NCBI RefSeq assembly: GCF_048544455.1
Contig: NC_133537.1
Coordinates: forward strand, 18,971,541-19,035,540
Length of the DNA: 64,000 bases
Direction: 5' to 3'
Source of the DNA: Silene latifolia
Taxonomy: Eukaryota; Streptophyta; Magnoliopsida; Caryophyllales; Caryophyllaceae
Under the pieces are notes generated by a model. It saw only the letters and a program-made list of their open reading frames with translations. It was not told the DNA's origin and made no database searches. Made by a program: the position numbers and the translations under genes. Shown here one piece after another: positions 44,651-55,541 of this stretch; position 1 is the first letter of the stretch, and each line of letters opens with the position of its first letter.

Positions 44651-44902
44651 CTCCTTCAATCCAATCCACTGCTCCCTTGGATCGGGGCATAAATTTTAAT
44701 GTGGAATGACTTTGGCATTCTTGGAAATAATTAGAGGTGTTTATAAAAATATGTCATAATGTAGAGTTCTAATAAGGTCGTTGCAATGCTATCATTGTAA
44801 AGAGGATAATTATGTCAACTAATTTACCAAGTATGGAAAGAGGAACATTGGATTAGATTGTACGAAAATGAATAGTGGGAACATGAATTGGAATGGAGGG
44901 AG
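44651..44902. mobile_element. Stowaway-type MITE, 252 bp
   Basis: The ends CTCCTTCAATCCAATCC and GGAATGGAGGGAG are imperfect inverted repeats of the Stowaway CTCCCTCC type. They are flanked by TA on both sides (44,649-44,650 and 44,903-44,904), the expected Tc1/mariner target duplication. Confidence 0.8.
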
Positions 44903-45463
44903 TATATGTCATGTCAATATTATATCATTAACTTTTAATCGAGTTATTTTTTTTCACGGTGAGAATGATTGTAAATTTGTAACTACACACCCATCTCCAT
45001 TATATCGTCTCAGGTGTACTGTTTGATCCCTCTGTTCCTTCACTATTTCACCCATACCTCATTTGCTAACCAAACAAGGAATTTTGCATGTTTTTGTTCC
45101 CTTCTCATTTCCCAACCCAACAAGGTCTTGATGATTAAGACATATTGTTTTACAACTAATTAATAACTGATTGAAATCTAAAAGGATAATATATCAAACA
45201 TTAGATGCAGCATTAGAGTTTTACAACTAAAATAAGTAGTGCAATATTACACTATAGTTGCAACTAATTTTAGTATCCGTGCAACGTACATGAAACAATA
45301 ACTAGTTATTGTTTAAGACGAACATAACCGCCTTAAACATGAAACAAATCAAATTGTTCAATGAAATAAAACAACATAATGCCTTAGCAATGCAAGAACT
45401 TTGTCGCATCTAACATGATGATTTACTATTTAACCCATTTTATATTAAAACGAATATGACTAA
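44903..45463. other. Intergenic, no feature recognised
   Basis: AT-rich sequence without convincing open frames or repeats. It ends with TAA (45,461-45,463), the target duplication of the next MITE. Confidence 0.5.
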
Positions 45464-45715
45464 GGCTCTGTTCTTTTAGACTGAAACGGATCTGATCTGA
45501 ATTGAACTGCACTTATAGGATCTGAACTGAACTTATAGGATCTGAACTGAACTGAACTTATAAGATCTGAACTGAACTAAACTTATAGGATCTGAACTGA
45601 ACTGAACTTATAAGATCTGAACTGAACTTATAGGATCTGAACTGAACTGAACTTATAAGATCTGAACTGAACTTATAGGATCCGAATTTAAATTAACTTA
45701 ATTTAATTTAACTTA

Positions 45716-45772
<57 letters not shown>

Positions 45773-46499
45773 AACACAAATCCGTCACAAGCTTGTGACG
45801 GGTCAAATAAAATCCACTTAGGTAAATGAAGACAAGGTTTTTGTGATTCCCTATGCATTATATTACTTTTGTACTATCTACCCAAGTGGGTGATATTTGA
45901 CCCGTCACAAGCTTGTGACGGATATACTCGTCATAAGAGAGACTTATTGTATTATAAAAAAATGCAAATTTTTATTGAGATGAAATAAACTTTTTAAAAG
46001 AAATTAGTTAGTAGCCAAGAGAGAACATTGATAAGAAAATATAATTTAAAGCACAAGGTAGGATAATAACATTTTTCCGCTTTATATACATTGGTTTGTA
46101 CATACATTATACTACGATTACATTACGATAAAAAATAATGAGAAAAGTGATAATGTTATTTTAAAAATAATAATGTATATATGTATCGAATAACTAATGT
46201 CAAATGTTTTTGCATCAGTTTTTAAAAATAATACTCCGTATATAATTTTGATGAACTGAATTTATAGGATCTGAACTTATATGATCTCGAATCAACTTAC
46301 AGGATCTCGAATCGAATCGAACTTATAGGATCGAATCAACTAAACTAAACTTATAGGATCGAATCGAATCAACTTATAGGATCGAATCGAATCAACTTAT
46401 TGGATCGAATCAACTTATAGGATCTAAATCGAATCGAATCAACTTATAGAATCTGAAGTGAACTTAAATTAAGTGACTTTAAGTTTAAAAGAACAGGCC
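45464..46499. mobile_element. Tourist-like (PIF/Harbinger-type) MITE, 1,036 bp, with tandem repeats
   Basis: Inverted ends GGCTCTGTTCTTTTAGACT and TTTAAAAGAACAGGCC are flanked by TAA on both sides (45,461-45,463; 46,500-46,502), fitting a PIF/Harbinger 3-bp duplication. The interior is mostly tandem copies of a ~20-bp unit (CTTATAGGATCTGAACTGAA and derivatives), an ATT microsatellite (about 45,717-45,770), and a second MITE (45,780-45,923). Non-coding. Confidence 0.75.
45780..45923. mobile_element. Small MITE with perfect 30-bp inverted ends that are themselves palindromes
   Basis: Arms 45,780-45,809 and 45,894-45,923 are perfect inverted copies. Each contains the 20-bp palindrome CCGTCACAAGCTTGTGACGG followed by a TCAAATA-type extension. 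It is nested in the Tourist-like element. Related ends appear at 46,970-47,120, 47,620-47,780 and about 56,215-56,255. Confidence 0.82.
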
Positions 46500-46502
46500 T
46501 AA

Positions 46503-46954
46503 TTTATCTATCTTAAGGACGATCAATTTCTAAAACAATGTGAATAACATCCAATTTTTTTTATATATTGTATTAAAGTTTTAAGTTAAATTTCTACTTT
46601 GAACACTTCGCGTAAAAGTTATTGCTTTCTGACGCTAGAAGATAGTAAAGTTACGTTGAAAAACTTTAGAGAGTTTGTAGATTTTACCAATAGTATTAGG
46701 CTCAGAGAGGGTTTCTTTTTGGACGGTTGTGGGAATGGTCAAGGTAAGACGAAATGACGAGGCCACCAAGTTAGGAGGTGGGGCTCACCAACCAACGGAA
46801 ATGTAGTAACTGAATAAAGTTAACGGTGGGAAAAACAAATGCTTTTGACGAGGTTTTGACTCTTAATTGCTCTGTCCATCCCATCTAATTAGTCTTAAGT
46901 GTCAAGCCACGCTGTAAAACTGTATTGCTGTCTTTTAACTGTTTTTACTTACAG
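46503..46954. other. Intergenic, no feature recognised
   Basis: No supportable gene or repeat. Confidence 0.5.
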
Positions 46955-47135
46955 CTAGTCTTGCTTGTGACGGACTAATCTCGTCACAAGCTTGTGACCT
47001 CTCACAAAAAGGAAGAGAGGATAAGGTGGGGCACCCCCCATGTGCTTCTCAGTCACCTCTCAATGAGTATTTTGTGAGAGGAAACGGTATCCGTCACAAG
47101 CCTGTGACGGATGTCACCCGTCTTCAATGAGATTT
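46955..47135. mobile_element. MITE of the CCGTCACAAG family, copy 2
   Basis: The left part has CTCGTCACAAGCTTGTGACC and TCTCACAAAA; the right part has TTTTGTGAGAGG and ATCCGTCACAAGCCTGTGAC. The inner inverted repeat (CTCTCACAAAA/TTTTGTGAGAG) is clear, the outer ends less so. Exact boundaries are uncertain. Confidence 0.6.
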
Positions 47136-47599
47136 TGTGTTTTAGTTAAGTTGAGTAGACATTCGACAATCTTTTTTGTGATGTTGCTTGCTATCATCTG
47201 CTTTTCCACTTTGCTCACTCATCCCACCTAAATCATACAGTACAGTATTGGATTCATGGCTATGCATTCCTTTCCTCGATACAGATATATCCATATCTAT
47301 CATAAGAATAAAACGGGCTAAAGAACACCTTATTTATATTTAAACTGTTTTAAATTTAAGACGGAGACTTCTATCTTAAATAAGTATTTGTGTTCTTAAT
47401 GGATAGTGTTAGTATGAATGACTTTGAATATGAGTCAGGTGTAAATTTTTGTTTGATTCGGAACATCTGATGTTTCCTTGTTAAAATACATTCAACATAT
47501 CATCGTATATTTTTTGAGCTAATTAATGGTTAGACCATTTTATTTTGAGACCAAATTCTTTGTAGAAATCCCCTCCAAATTTCAACTTCACAAATTCTC

Positions 47600-47795
47600 A
47601 TTTGTAACATGCACTATCCGTCACTTTGGAGTGACGGATACCATTTTACCTCACAAAGTACCCACTTTTTCTCTCTCTGCAACACTGTTCATGTGGTCCC
47701 CTTTCTCCACTAACCCATTTTGTTACCATTTTTACTCACAAATTATCCGTCACAAATGGTAACCAGTCACAAGGGAGACCAATTGTTTCAACTTT
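47600..47795. mobile_element. MITE of the CCGTCAC family, copy 3
   Basis: The left part contains TATCCGTCACTTTGGAGTGA; the right part contains ACAAATTATCCGTCACAAAT and AGTCACAAGGGAGACCAATT. It shares ATCCGTCAC ends with the other copies. Boundaries are approximate. An open frame across it (47,526-47,762) is probably incidental. Confidence 0.5.
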
Positions 47796-47944
47796 TACAT
47801 CAATTGTATAAAAGATTATTTTGCTCACCTAGAGTGATCATGAAACTAGACCATTAAAAGGCTTATGACTCTTTAGAGTGGAGCTTTTTTGAGGAGATGA
47901 TGAAGGCCCTCAATTTCCCTTTTTTTTCTGATTAGGAAAGAAAA

Positions 47945-48732
47945 CTAAGTTGATCCTCTAGGGTAGGACCAACTTATCTCATCCTTTCGAATGAGGGGGG
48001 TAAGTTGAAGCCACCGGCTATCAAACCACCTCGAAAGAGTTGGACATGAAAGTCCAATAGAAGCCATGAAGTCAGCAACCTTGTTGGCTTCACGAAAGCA
48101 ATGTTTAATTATCACTTCATCGAAAAAATAAAGGTCTAATTTCACATCCTTGATAATACTAGAAATTTCCCAAGGAATTTGCCGAGTACCTCGAACTGAG
48201 TTAATAACACATAAATTATCACCTTCCACAAATAACTTTGGGATTCCTAAATATTTAGCTGCTAAAATACCTTCTTTTAGAGCGAGAGCTTCTGCAACAA
48301 GGATACTATTGGATCCGCACTTTTTGCTCCTAACAAAAAACCTTTACCATTGTGATCTCTTATAGAATATCCGAAAGCAGCTTTATTACCTTCTATTTTC
48401 GATCCGTCAAAGTTTAGCTTTAGAAAACCGATTCTAGGTTTTTCCCACCAAATTTCTTCCTTACTAGAGTTGTTTCTAGCTGACTCTTCTATCTCAGGAT
48501 TGTTGAGATCCTTAAATCTAGTCACATTCCAAGTTTTAGTGCTATTATTACATAAAGTAATAAGTTTGCTGATACTTAAATTAACATTATTGAAGATAAT
48601 ATCATTCCTATGGAACCATGCATTCCACCAAATAAAAATAATCTTAAGGAAATCATCTTTTGGAATTAAATCTTTAAGATAATTAAGTTTCGTTAGAAAA
48701 ATTTGACTTGCAATATTATCATAATTTGACAC
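47945..48732 (-). pseudogene. RNase H domain fragment of a LINE (minus strand)
   Basis: The upstream part reads IFIWWNAWFHRNDIIFN and LKLNFDGSKIEGNKAAFGYSIRD, and after a frameshift near 48,280-48,300 VEGDNLCVINSV and HCFREANKVADFMASIG. This is the plant RVT_3 RNase H type found at the C-terminus of many plant LINEs. Asp (NFDGS), Asp (EGDN) and the final REANKVAD Asp are visible. The region is bounded at about 48,770 by an oppositely oriented LINE. Confidence 0.82.
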
Positions 48733-48777
48733 AAACTCGTTGAAACTAATAATGTTCGAGTTTAATTAGTAAAATTA

Positions 48778-48902
48778 TGGATTGTGTCACTACCTCACAT
48801 TATTCTTTGTCCCTTAATGGTTAAGTCTTTGGATTTTTCAAGGGACAAAGGGGTTTGAGACAAAAGGATCCACTTTCCCCTTTGCTCTTTACTATGTGTA
48901 TG
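48778..48902 (+). pseudogene. L1-type LINE RT fragment, upstream of the copia insertion
   Basis: Read with one stop, it gives MDCVTTSHYSLSLNG, GFFKGQRGLRQKDPLSPLLF and TMCME. This is the conserved L1 RT GLRQGDPLSPLLF block with Gly changed to Lys. The frame continues exactly at 53,644 on the other side of the copia element (MEYLTRVLT). The last five bases GTATG are the target-site duplication. Confidence 0.88.
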
Positions 48903-49096
48903 TGTTAGAATATATGTGAATATCTTCTTGTTAATATTTAGTCAACATGTATAATTGTATTTCCTATAATTCAGTAGCTATCTTAGGAATGATTAGATTA
49001 GCATTCCTTGTAATTAGGAAAGAATTTCTCTGACTTTTTGTACAAATACCAACGTGATTACGTTGAATGGATCAAGCACAATATTATCATCTTTCA
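48903..49096 (+). repeat. 5' LTR of the copia element
   Basis: From TGTTAGAATATATG to ATCATCTTTCA. A primer-binding site follows directly. Confidence 0.93.
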
Positions 49097-49108
49097 TGGT
49101 ATCATTTG
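49097..49108 (+). promoter_or_regulatory. Primer-binding site of the copia element (degenerate)
   Basis: TGGTATCATTTG matches the first eight bases of the initiator Met tRNA site (TGGTATCAGAGC). It directly abuts the LTR. Confidence 0.75.
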
Positions 49109-49208
49109 CTTAGGTCTCAAAACGATCTACTGCTTCCGCTACTTCTCTTTCTTTTTTTTTCTTCTCTTTCTTTTTCTCCAATCTTGAATCCTTCTCTTCG
49201 ACGTCACC

Positions 49209-51137
49209 ATGACCATACCTGAGAATTCAAAAATCAATCCTTCCCCTAACCTCTCGGTTTTTGCCGTCAGCAATATCAAAAACCATGTCTCCGTCGTCCT
49301 TAGTATGGATAATGACAAATACCGTCTTTGGGTGGCTCTTTTCACCAATTATGCGAAAGCAAATTGGGTCTTGGATCACATTATTGATCCTAAAGGAAAA
49401 TCCAAGAAGCCGGTTTCTGAGGATGACAACGATCTATGGGAAACGATAGATGCCACGGTTCTCCAATGGATCTATGCAACACTCTCCGACGACTTGTTGC
49501 AAACGGTGGTTGAAGAAAACTCCACGGCTATGGAGTGTTGGAATCGGATCCGCGATATTTTTCAAGATAATCAGCACTCGAGGGCTATCACTCTCGAGCA
49601 AGAATTTTCTCATACTATGATGGAAGACTTTTCGTCTGCCTCCGCTTATTGTCAACGTTTAAAGAGTCTTGCTGATCAACTCAAAAACGTTGGCTCCCCC
49701 GTCTCCGATACCCGTTTAGTGCTTCAAATGGTATCGGGACTAACAGCGGCCTATCATGGTGTCGGGACAATAATCAGGCAAGCTAAACCGCTCCCTCCGT
49801 TTCATCAGGCACGTTCTATGTTGACATTAGAGGAAGCGGGTCTTGCCAAGCAAGCGGCCACTAATGGCCAGTCCACGAATTACGCCAATTCCGGTGAGAG
49901 CTCAGACTCTCAATCCATTCTAGGTCGTCCTCCGTCGCAGGGGAAGTCCAAGAATAAGAAGAAAGGCGGTGGGCATAAGGGCGGCAAAGGAAAACAAGGG
50001 ACGCACGACTCTGCTCCTGCGGTTGCTGCTACGCCGAACACCTTCCCTGCTGCGGATCCTCTGCCACCGTGGCCGGCAGGAGGTTATGGCGGGTTTGGTG
50101 GTTGGCCATGGGGACCTTCTCCATGGGCCTGTCCTCCGTGCCCTTACCCCACAACTCTGTTGATGCGTGCTCCGATGATGCGAGCTCCACGACCTTCAGT
50201 CCCTCGACCCCAGGCGTACACGGCGGAGTCTCCTCCGTCTCAGACTGACATTGAGCAGGCTATGTACACACTTGGGCTGACCCCCCCTGATCCGTGGTAT
50301 ATGGAAACTAGTGCTACCTCCTTCATGACATCGAGTGCAGGTAATCTCTCGACTTATTCTAATTCGAGCATTTCTAACTCTATTATTGTCGGAAATGGCC
50401 AATCCATCCCCATAAATGGAACCGGAATAGCCACTTTACCAAAACCACATCCACCCCTCTCCCTTCGTAATGTTCTTCATGCACCACAACTCGTCAAAAA
50501 CCTCTTGTCAGTTAGAAAATTCACTACCGATAATTCTGTGTCTGTCGAGTTTGACCCTTTTGGTTTCTATGTGAAGGATTACAAGACGGGGACACCGCTA
50601 ATGAGATGTGAGAGTCAGGGGGCCCTTTATCCTATCACACCCACAAATAAAGTCCACGCCCAAGCCTTTGCTGCTTTTGATTCCACCCTGTGGCACGACC
50701 GTCTTGGACATCCGGGTGAAGTTATCTTTAATTCTATTAGGTCTCAAAATTTGATAAATTGTAATTCTATTTCTAGAAAGGCAATTTGTCATTCTTGTTC
50801 TATTGGCAAACATATTAAGCAACCTTTTGTCGTATCTTTTTCGAGTACAATTATGCCATTTGATATAATTCACTGTGATTTATGGACTTCTCCTGTTCTC
50901 AGTTCTTCGGGTCATCGTTATTACTTAGTCCTTATTGACGATTTTACTAACTATGTGTGGACTTTCCCTATTGCAAAGAAATCACAAGTTTTTCAAATTT
51001 TCGTCAATTTCCGTATTTTTATCAAAACCCAATTTGAACGGGAAATTAAGAATATACAATGTGAAAATGGACGGGAATTTGATAATGGCCCATTCATGGA
51101 GCTCTGTGCTTCACACGGTTTTCAATTCCGTTTTTAA
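49209..51137 (+). pseudogene. Copia gag, protease and integrase N-terminal part
   Basis: A 642-codon open frame from ATG 49,209. Residues ~1-230 are the copia-type gag domain ([57 protein letters not shown]), then a Gly/Pro/Trp-rich linker without a CCHC knuckle. The protease motif is altered to [13 protein letters not shown] where copia elements have D-[ST]-G-A. Integrase has its HHCC segment ([11 protein letters not shown]...CHSCSIGKH) and the first Asp (HCDLWTSP), but the second reads IQCENGREF (Asp to Glu). It ends at a TAA in place of a Ser or Cys codon. Confidence 0.92.
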
Positions 51138-51509
51138 TTTCCATATACTTCTCCACAAAATGGCAAAGCCGAACGAAAAATTCGTTCCATTAACAATATC
51201 GTTCGAACTTTGCTTCTCCATGCTTCACTACCTGAACAATTTTGGCACCATGCTCTCTCTATGTCTACATATTTGCTTAATATATTACCAAGTAAACAAC
51301 TTCAGTTTTTGACACCTTTATACTCCCTTTATCAACGACACCCATCGTATGCACACCTACATGTTGTTGGGTGCCTTTGTTATCCCCTCATACCATCTCT
51401 CACAATTAACAAGCTACAAGCTCGTTCTTTGCCTTGTGTTTTTCTAGGGTATCCTGACAACCACCGAGGATATAAATGTTTAGACCTCCGCACCAATAAG
51501 ATAATTTAA
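51138..51509 (+). pseudogene. Copia integrase C-terminal part
   Basis: The same frame continues with YTSPQNGKAERKIRSI (catalytic Glu present) and VFLGYPDNHRGYKCLDL. A frameshift and stop near 51,508 precede SRHVRFDE, which is readable in another frame. Confidence 0.88.
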
Positions 51510-51586
51510 GTCGTCATGTTCGTTTTGATGAAAGAACCTTTCCTTTCGCACAAAACCGAACCCCTGACTCTAGCTCTTATAATTTT

Positions 51587-53455
51587 TTGGATGATGATGT
51601 GTCTCCTTTGATTATTCCTCTTCTTAATCAGGTCCCTGCCTCCCAAAACACAACTCAGTCCTCTCCCACCACTTCTCCTTTGCGTCCCTCACCTACCGTC
51701 CTCCACAGTCCGAATAACACCTCCACAATTGACTCCGTCACCCGTGCCCCGAGTATTGAACCCGTGTCCCTTGTTTCCCGCAGTGAACCCGTACCAAATA
51801 CTTCCCAACCCGTGTTCTCTAAAGCTGTTACTAGAGGCTACCATGGCATCTATAAACCTAAGACAATATTTGACTTAAACATTACAGTTGCCATCTCCCC
51901 TATACCACGTAATCCCGTGTCAGCCCTCCGAGACCATAATTGGAAATTGGCCATGGATGAAGAGTTCAATGTTTTAATTAGTAATAAGACTTGGGATCTT
52001 GTTCCTCGTCCGTCTAATGTGAATGTTATTCGTTCTATGTGGATTTTTAGACATAAAATTAAATCTGACGGTTCGTTTGAGAGACACAAAGCTCGTCTTG
52101 TAGGTGATGGTAAGACGCAGCAAGCGGGAATTGACTGTGGTGAAACTTTCAGTCCGGTTGTAAAACCGGCAACCATCCATTCGGTAATCTCTATTACTTT
52201 ATCTAATGGGTGGTCTATTCGTCAATTAGACGTCAAGAATGCATTCCTTCACGGTGACCTCAACGAGACAGTGTATATGCATCAGCCACTTGGGTACCGT
52301 GACAAGCGTTTTCCGGATCACGTTTGTCTCCTCCGCAAGTCTCTTTACGGGCTAAAACAGGCACCTCGGGCTTGGTACACTCGTTTCGCCTCGTTTGTGA
52401 ATACTATTGGGTTTGTGCATAGTAAGTGTGACCATTCCCTATTTATTTATCGCGACAAAGACGGTAACTCGGCTTACATATTACTTTATGTTGATGACAT
52501 TCTTCTCACGGCTTCATCCGAGCAACTTCGTGTCTCCATCATAACACATCTTAGTACGGAATTTGCTATGAAAGACCTTGGTCCCTTAAGCTATTTTCTA
52601 GGAATTGCGGTCACTCGAAATGCTCAGGGGATTCATTTATCTCAACAGAAATATGCGGCCGAAATTATTGAACGTGCAGGTATGACGAATTGCAAACCAT
52701 CTCCCACTCCAGTTGACACAAAACCGAAGCTTAGCTCTTCCACAAGCTCCACTTTTCGTGACCCAACTCTTTATCGGAGCTTGGCAGGTGCGTTGCAATA
52801 CCTCACTTTCACGCGTCCCGATATATCTTATGCAGTCCAACAAATATGTTTATTTATGCACAATCCAATGGAGGTTCACATGAATGCATTGAAAAGAATA
52901 ATTTGATACATTCAAGGTACTTTGAGTCATGGTCTATGGCTGACTCCTTCTAAACCCACGACTCTTACCACCTACACGGACTCGGATTAGGCCGGGTGTC
53001 CGGATACTCGCCGCTCTACAAGCGGTTATTGTGTTTTCTTGGGCGATAATTTGGTATCTTGGGCTTCAAAACGACAACCCACTATTTCTCGCTCCAGTGC
53101 CGAAGCTGAATATCGCGGCGTAGCTAATGTGGTCTCCGAATCTTGTTGGCTACGGAATCTTTTACTTGAACTTCATCACCCTCTTCGAAAGGCAACGATT
53201 GTTTATTGCGATAATGTTAGTGCCATTTACCTTGCTAGTAATCCCGTTCAACATCAACGTACTAAGCATATCGAAATCGATATCCACTTTGTCCGGGAAA
53301 AAGTCTCTCGAGGAGACGTCCGAGTGCATCACGTTCCAACACGCTCTCAGCTATCCGACATCTTTACAAAAGGACTGCCCTCGGTGTTGTTCGATGATTT
53401 TCGCAATAGTCTCAACATTCGTCTTCCTCCCGTCTCGACTAAGGGGGAGTGTTAA
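51587..53455 (+). pseudogene. Copia reverse transcriptase and RNase H
   Basis: RT shows KARLVGDGKTQQAGIDCGETFSPV (with a Gly-Asp-Gly variant), IRQLDVKNAFLHGDLNE, LRKSLYGLKQAPRAWY and the catalytic YVDDILLTAS. Stops at 52,904 (Arg codon to TGA) and 52,988 (Trp codon to TAG, in DSDWAGCPD) break it. RNase H follows with [51 protein letters not shown] and the ending [11 protein letters not shown] catalytic residues are intact. Confidence 0.93.
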
Positions 53456-53643
53456 AATATATGTGAATATCTTCTTGTTAATATTTAGTCAACATGTATA
53501 ATTGTATTTCCTATAATTCAGTAGCTATCTTAGGAATGATTAGATTAGCATTCCTTGTAATTAGGAAAGGATTTCTCTGACTCTTTGTACAAATACCAAC
53601 ATGATTACGTTGAATGGATCAAGCACAATATTATCATCTTTCC
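53450..53643 (+). repeat. 3' LTR of the copia element
   Basis: From TGTTAAAATATATG to ATCATCTTTCC; the last base is changed from the expected A. Followed by the duplication GTATG. Confidence 0.93.
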
Positions 53644-55445
53644 GTATGGAGTACTTAACAAGGGTTTTGACTGTGGTTTAGGAGTATGAGGGATTTAAGT
53701 ATCATCCTCTTTGCAGGAGCACAAAACTCACTCGTCTGTGCTTTGCAGATGACTTATTGCTATTCTGCAGGGGAGATAGCAGATCAATGGTGCTACATTT
53801 AAGGGCTTTTGCTACATTTTTAGCAGCCTCAGGGCTGAAAATGAATGCAAGTAAATCCAACATATATGGTAATGGGTTAATGCATGGGCTGTTACAGGAG
53901 ATAACTGGAATATCAGGTCTAGTGATTGGTTCATTACCTTTCAAATATCTGGGAATTCCAATTGCTCCTAGAAACTCTCTGTGTTGGAATGTAATGCTCT
54001 GGTAGAAAAAGTGATGGATAGGATAAGGGCTTTGGGGGCCAGAAAGCTATCTTATGCAGGTAGGCTGGTTCTTATTAAGCCTGTTCTCAGCACTCTCCAT
54101 TCTTACTGGGCCAGAATATTTATTCTACCATCCAGTTTGTTGAGGAAAATCGAATGCATCTGTAGAAATTTTTTATGGCAGGGTGATATTCATGTTAAAT
54201 CTCCTGCTCTGGTTTCTTGGGAGAGTGTTTGTTTCCCTAAAAAGTAGGGTGGATTGGGGATATATAATTGACATTAATCTTTGGAACACGGCTGCCATGG
54301 GGAAGTATGTATGGCGGATAATGCAGAAAAAGGACCATTTGTGGGTCAAATGGGTACATAGCATCTATATTAAACAAACCGATTGGTTATCTTATGAGCC
54401 TAACACAGGTGCTAGCTGGTCTTAGAGAAGCATTTGCAGGTGTAAAGACAATTTAAATGATGGCTATACTGGTCAATGGTGGCAGGAAGAAGATGGTAAT
54501 TATTCTATTGCAAAGGGGTACCATTGGCTTAGAGGTGATCAACCAGAGGTGAAATGGCACTCGTGGATTTGGAACCAAGTCAGTCTCCCTAAACACTGCT
54601 TTATAGGGTGGCTGACAGTGAGGCATAGACTGTTAACAAAAGCCAGGCTTTGTAAAGTGTTGATTAGTATTGATGCAGGTTGTGATCTATTTTTCAGCTG
54701 CCCATATAGTGTACGTTGCATCCATTTGGTATCTCAACGGTGTGAGATACAACTACCTACAACATATATTGAAGAATGGTGGTGCACGAAGAAGTTTAAT
54801 TCCTAGATACACATAATATGGTGGCTGCAATCTGGTGGGTTCTGATAGATGAACCATCTCAACCAAAACCTTAAGGTGATGGTTGAGGCCCAACTATTAT
54901 AAATATTCCTATTACGCTCCCTCACTCAAATGCCTGTTGGGCTTGAAGAGTGGTTAGTTGTGCACCGGCTCCCCGTCAGTGTCGGGTTTCCACTTCGAGT
55001 TTTTGAGGAGTTTTGAAGTTGTCAGGATTTGAACCCGTGACCTTCGGTCACACTGGCTCTGATACCATGATAGATGAACCAACTCAACCAAAACCTTGAG
55101 GTTATGGTTGAGGTCCAACTATTATAAATATTCCTATTATGATGGTTGAGGCCCAACTATTATAAATATTCCTATTAGGTTCGAAACACATGCAGGTTGA
55201 CACATTCAATTTCTCGACCTGAATATGTTTTACAGATGATCAAAGAAGTGGTGAGGAGTCGTGGTACAGTCGAGTGTAGGAATAGTGCTTCTATACATTG
55301 GCTAAAGAAGTGAAGTGTAATATAGTTTAAAGCTTGTGTTGTTCTTCAGGCTGGTCATATGAAAATTGTAAGACGATGTAATGTTTGCTCGATGATGATA
55401 TAATAATTCATTACATTTTACCAAAAAAAAAAAAAAAAAAAAAAA
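53644..55445 (+). pseudogene. L1-type LINE: RT C-terminal part, zf-RVT region and poly(A) tail
   Basis: The frame MEYLTRVLT, GFKYHPLCRS and TRLCFADDLLLFCRG (catalytic FADD) continues from 48,902. Then come NASKSNIY, PFKYLGIPI, RIRALGARKLSYAGRL and CRNFLWQG. A zinc-binding RVT-associated segment (IWNQVSLPKHCFIGWLTVRHRLLT) follows. Stops at about 53,676, 54,003 and 54,245 and an internal deletion near 54,690 disable it. It ends with a ~22-base poly(A) run (about 55,422-55,445) after a short 3' untranslated region. A TRIM element is nested at 54,843-55,177. Confidence 0.9.
54843..55177 (-). mobile_element. TRIM (miniature LTR retrotransposon), 335 bp
   Basis: Terminal repeats 54,843-54,914 (72 bp) and 55,068-55,177 (110 bp, enlarged by a ~38-bp internal tandem duplication) flank a ~150-bp interior. 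The minus strand shows ...CTATCA then TGGTATCAGAGCC (PBS, 55,055-55,067). The perfect target duplication GGTTC lies at 54,838-54,842 and 55,178-55,182. It carries no coding sequence and depends on other elements. It lies inside the LINE 3' part. Confidence 0.88.
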
Positions 55446-55541
55446 TACTTCTTTTACATCAACCAAAATAATCAATTTTACTGTTTGTTACTATATATTG
55501 TTTGGGTGAAAACATGGAAAAAAAAACAGAGAAAAAGGAAC
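55446..55541. other. Intergenic, no feature recognised
   Basis: AT-rich sequence downstream of the LINE poly(A). Confidence 0.5.

Larger units (their letters stand above)
48903..53643 (+). mobile_element. Complete Ty1/copia element, 4.74 kb
   Basis: LTRs of 194 bp each (48,903-49,096 and 53,450-53,643) differ at five positions by hand (about 2.6%). A perfect 5-bp target duplication GTATG lies at 48,898-48,902 and 53,644-53,648. A gag-pol reading frame runs between them. The polypurine tract is AAGGGGGAG (53,441-53,449). Short LTRs and domain order suggest the Ale/Retrofit group (inferred). The element sits inside a LINE reverse transcriptase. Confidence 0.95.

Noticed and set aside
47945..48902. 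A single LINE with a twin-priming 5' inversion
   Set aside because: The inverted piece is the RNase H (3') domain, whereas twin priming inverts the segment upstream of the forward part.
54990..55067. A tRNA gene or tRNA-derived SINE on the minus strand (TGGTATCAGAGCC ... GGTTCAAATCC)
   Set aside because: Flanking direct repeats, the PBS position and the 5-bp duplication fit a TRIM. No cloverleaf can be drawn.
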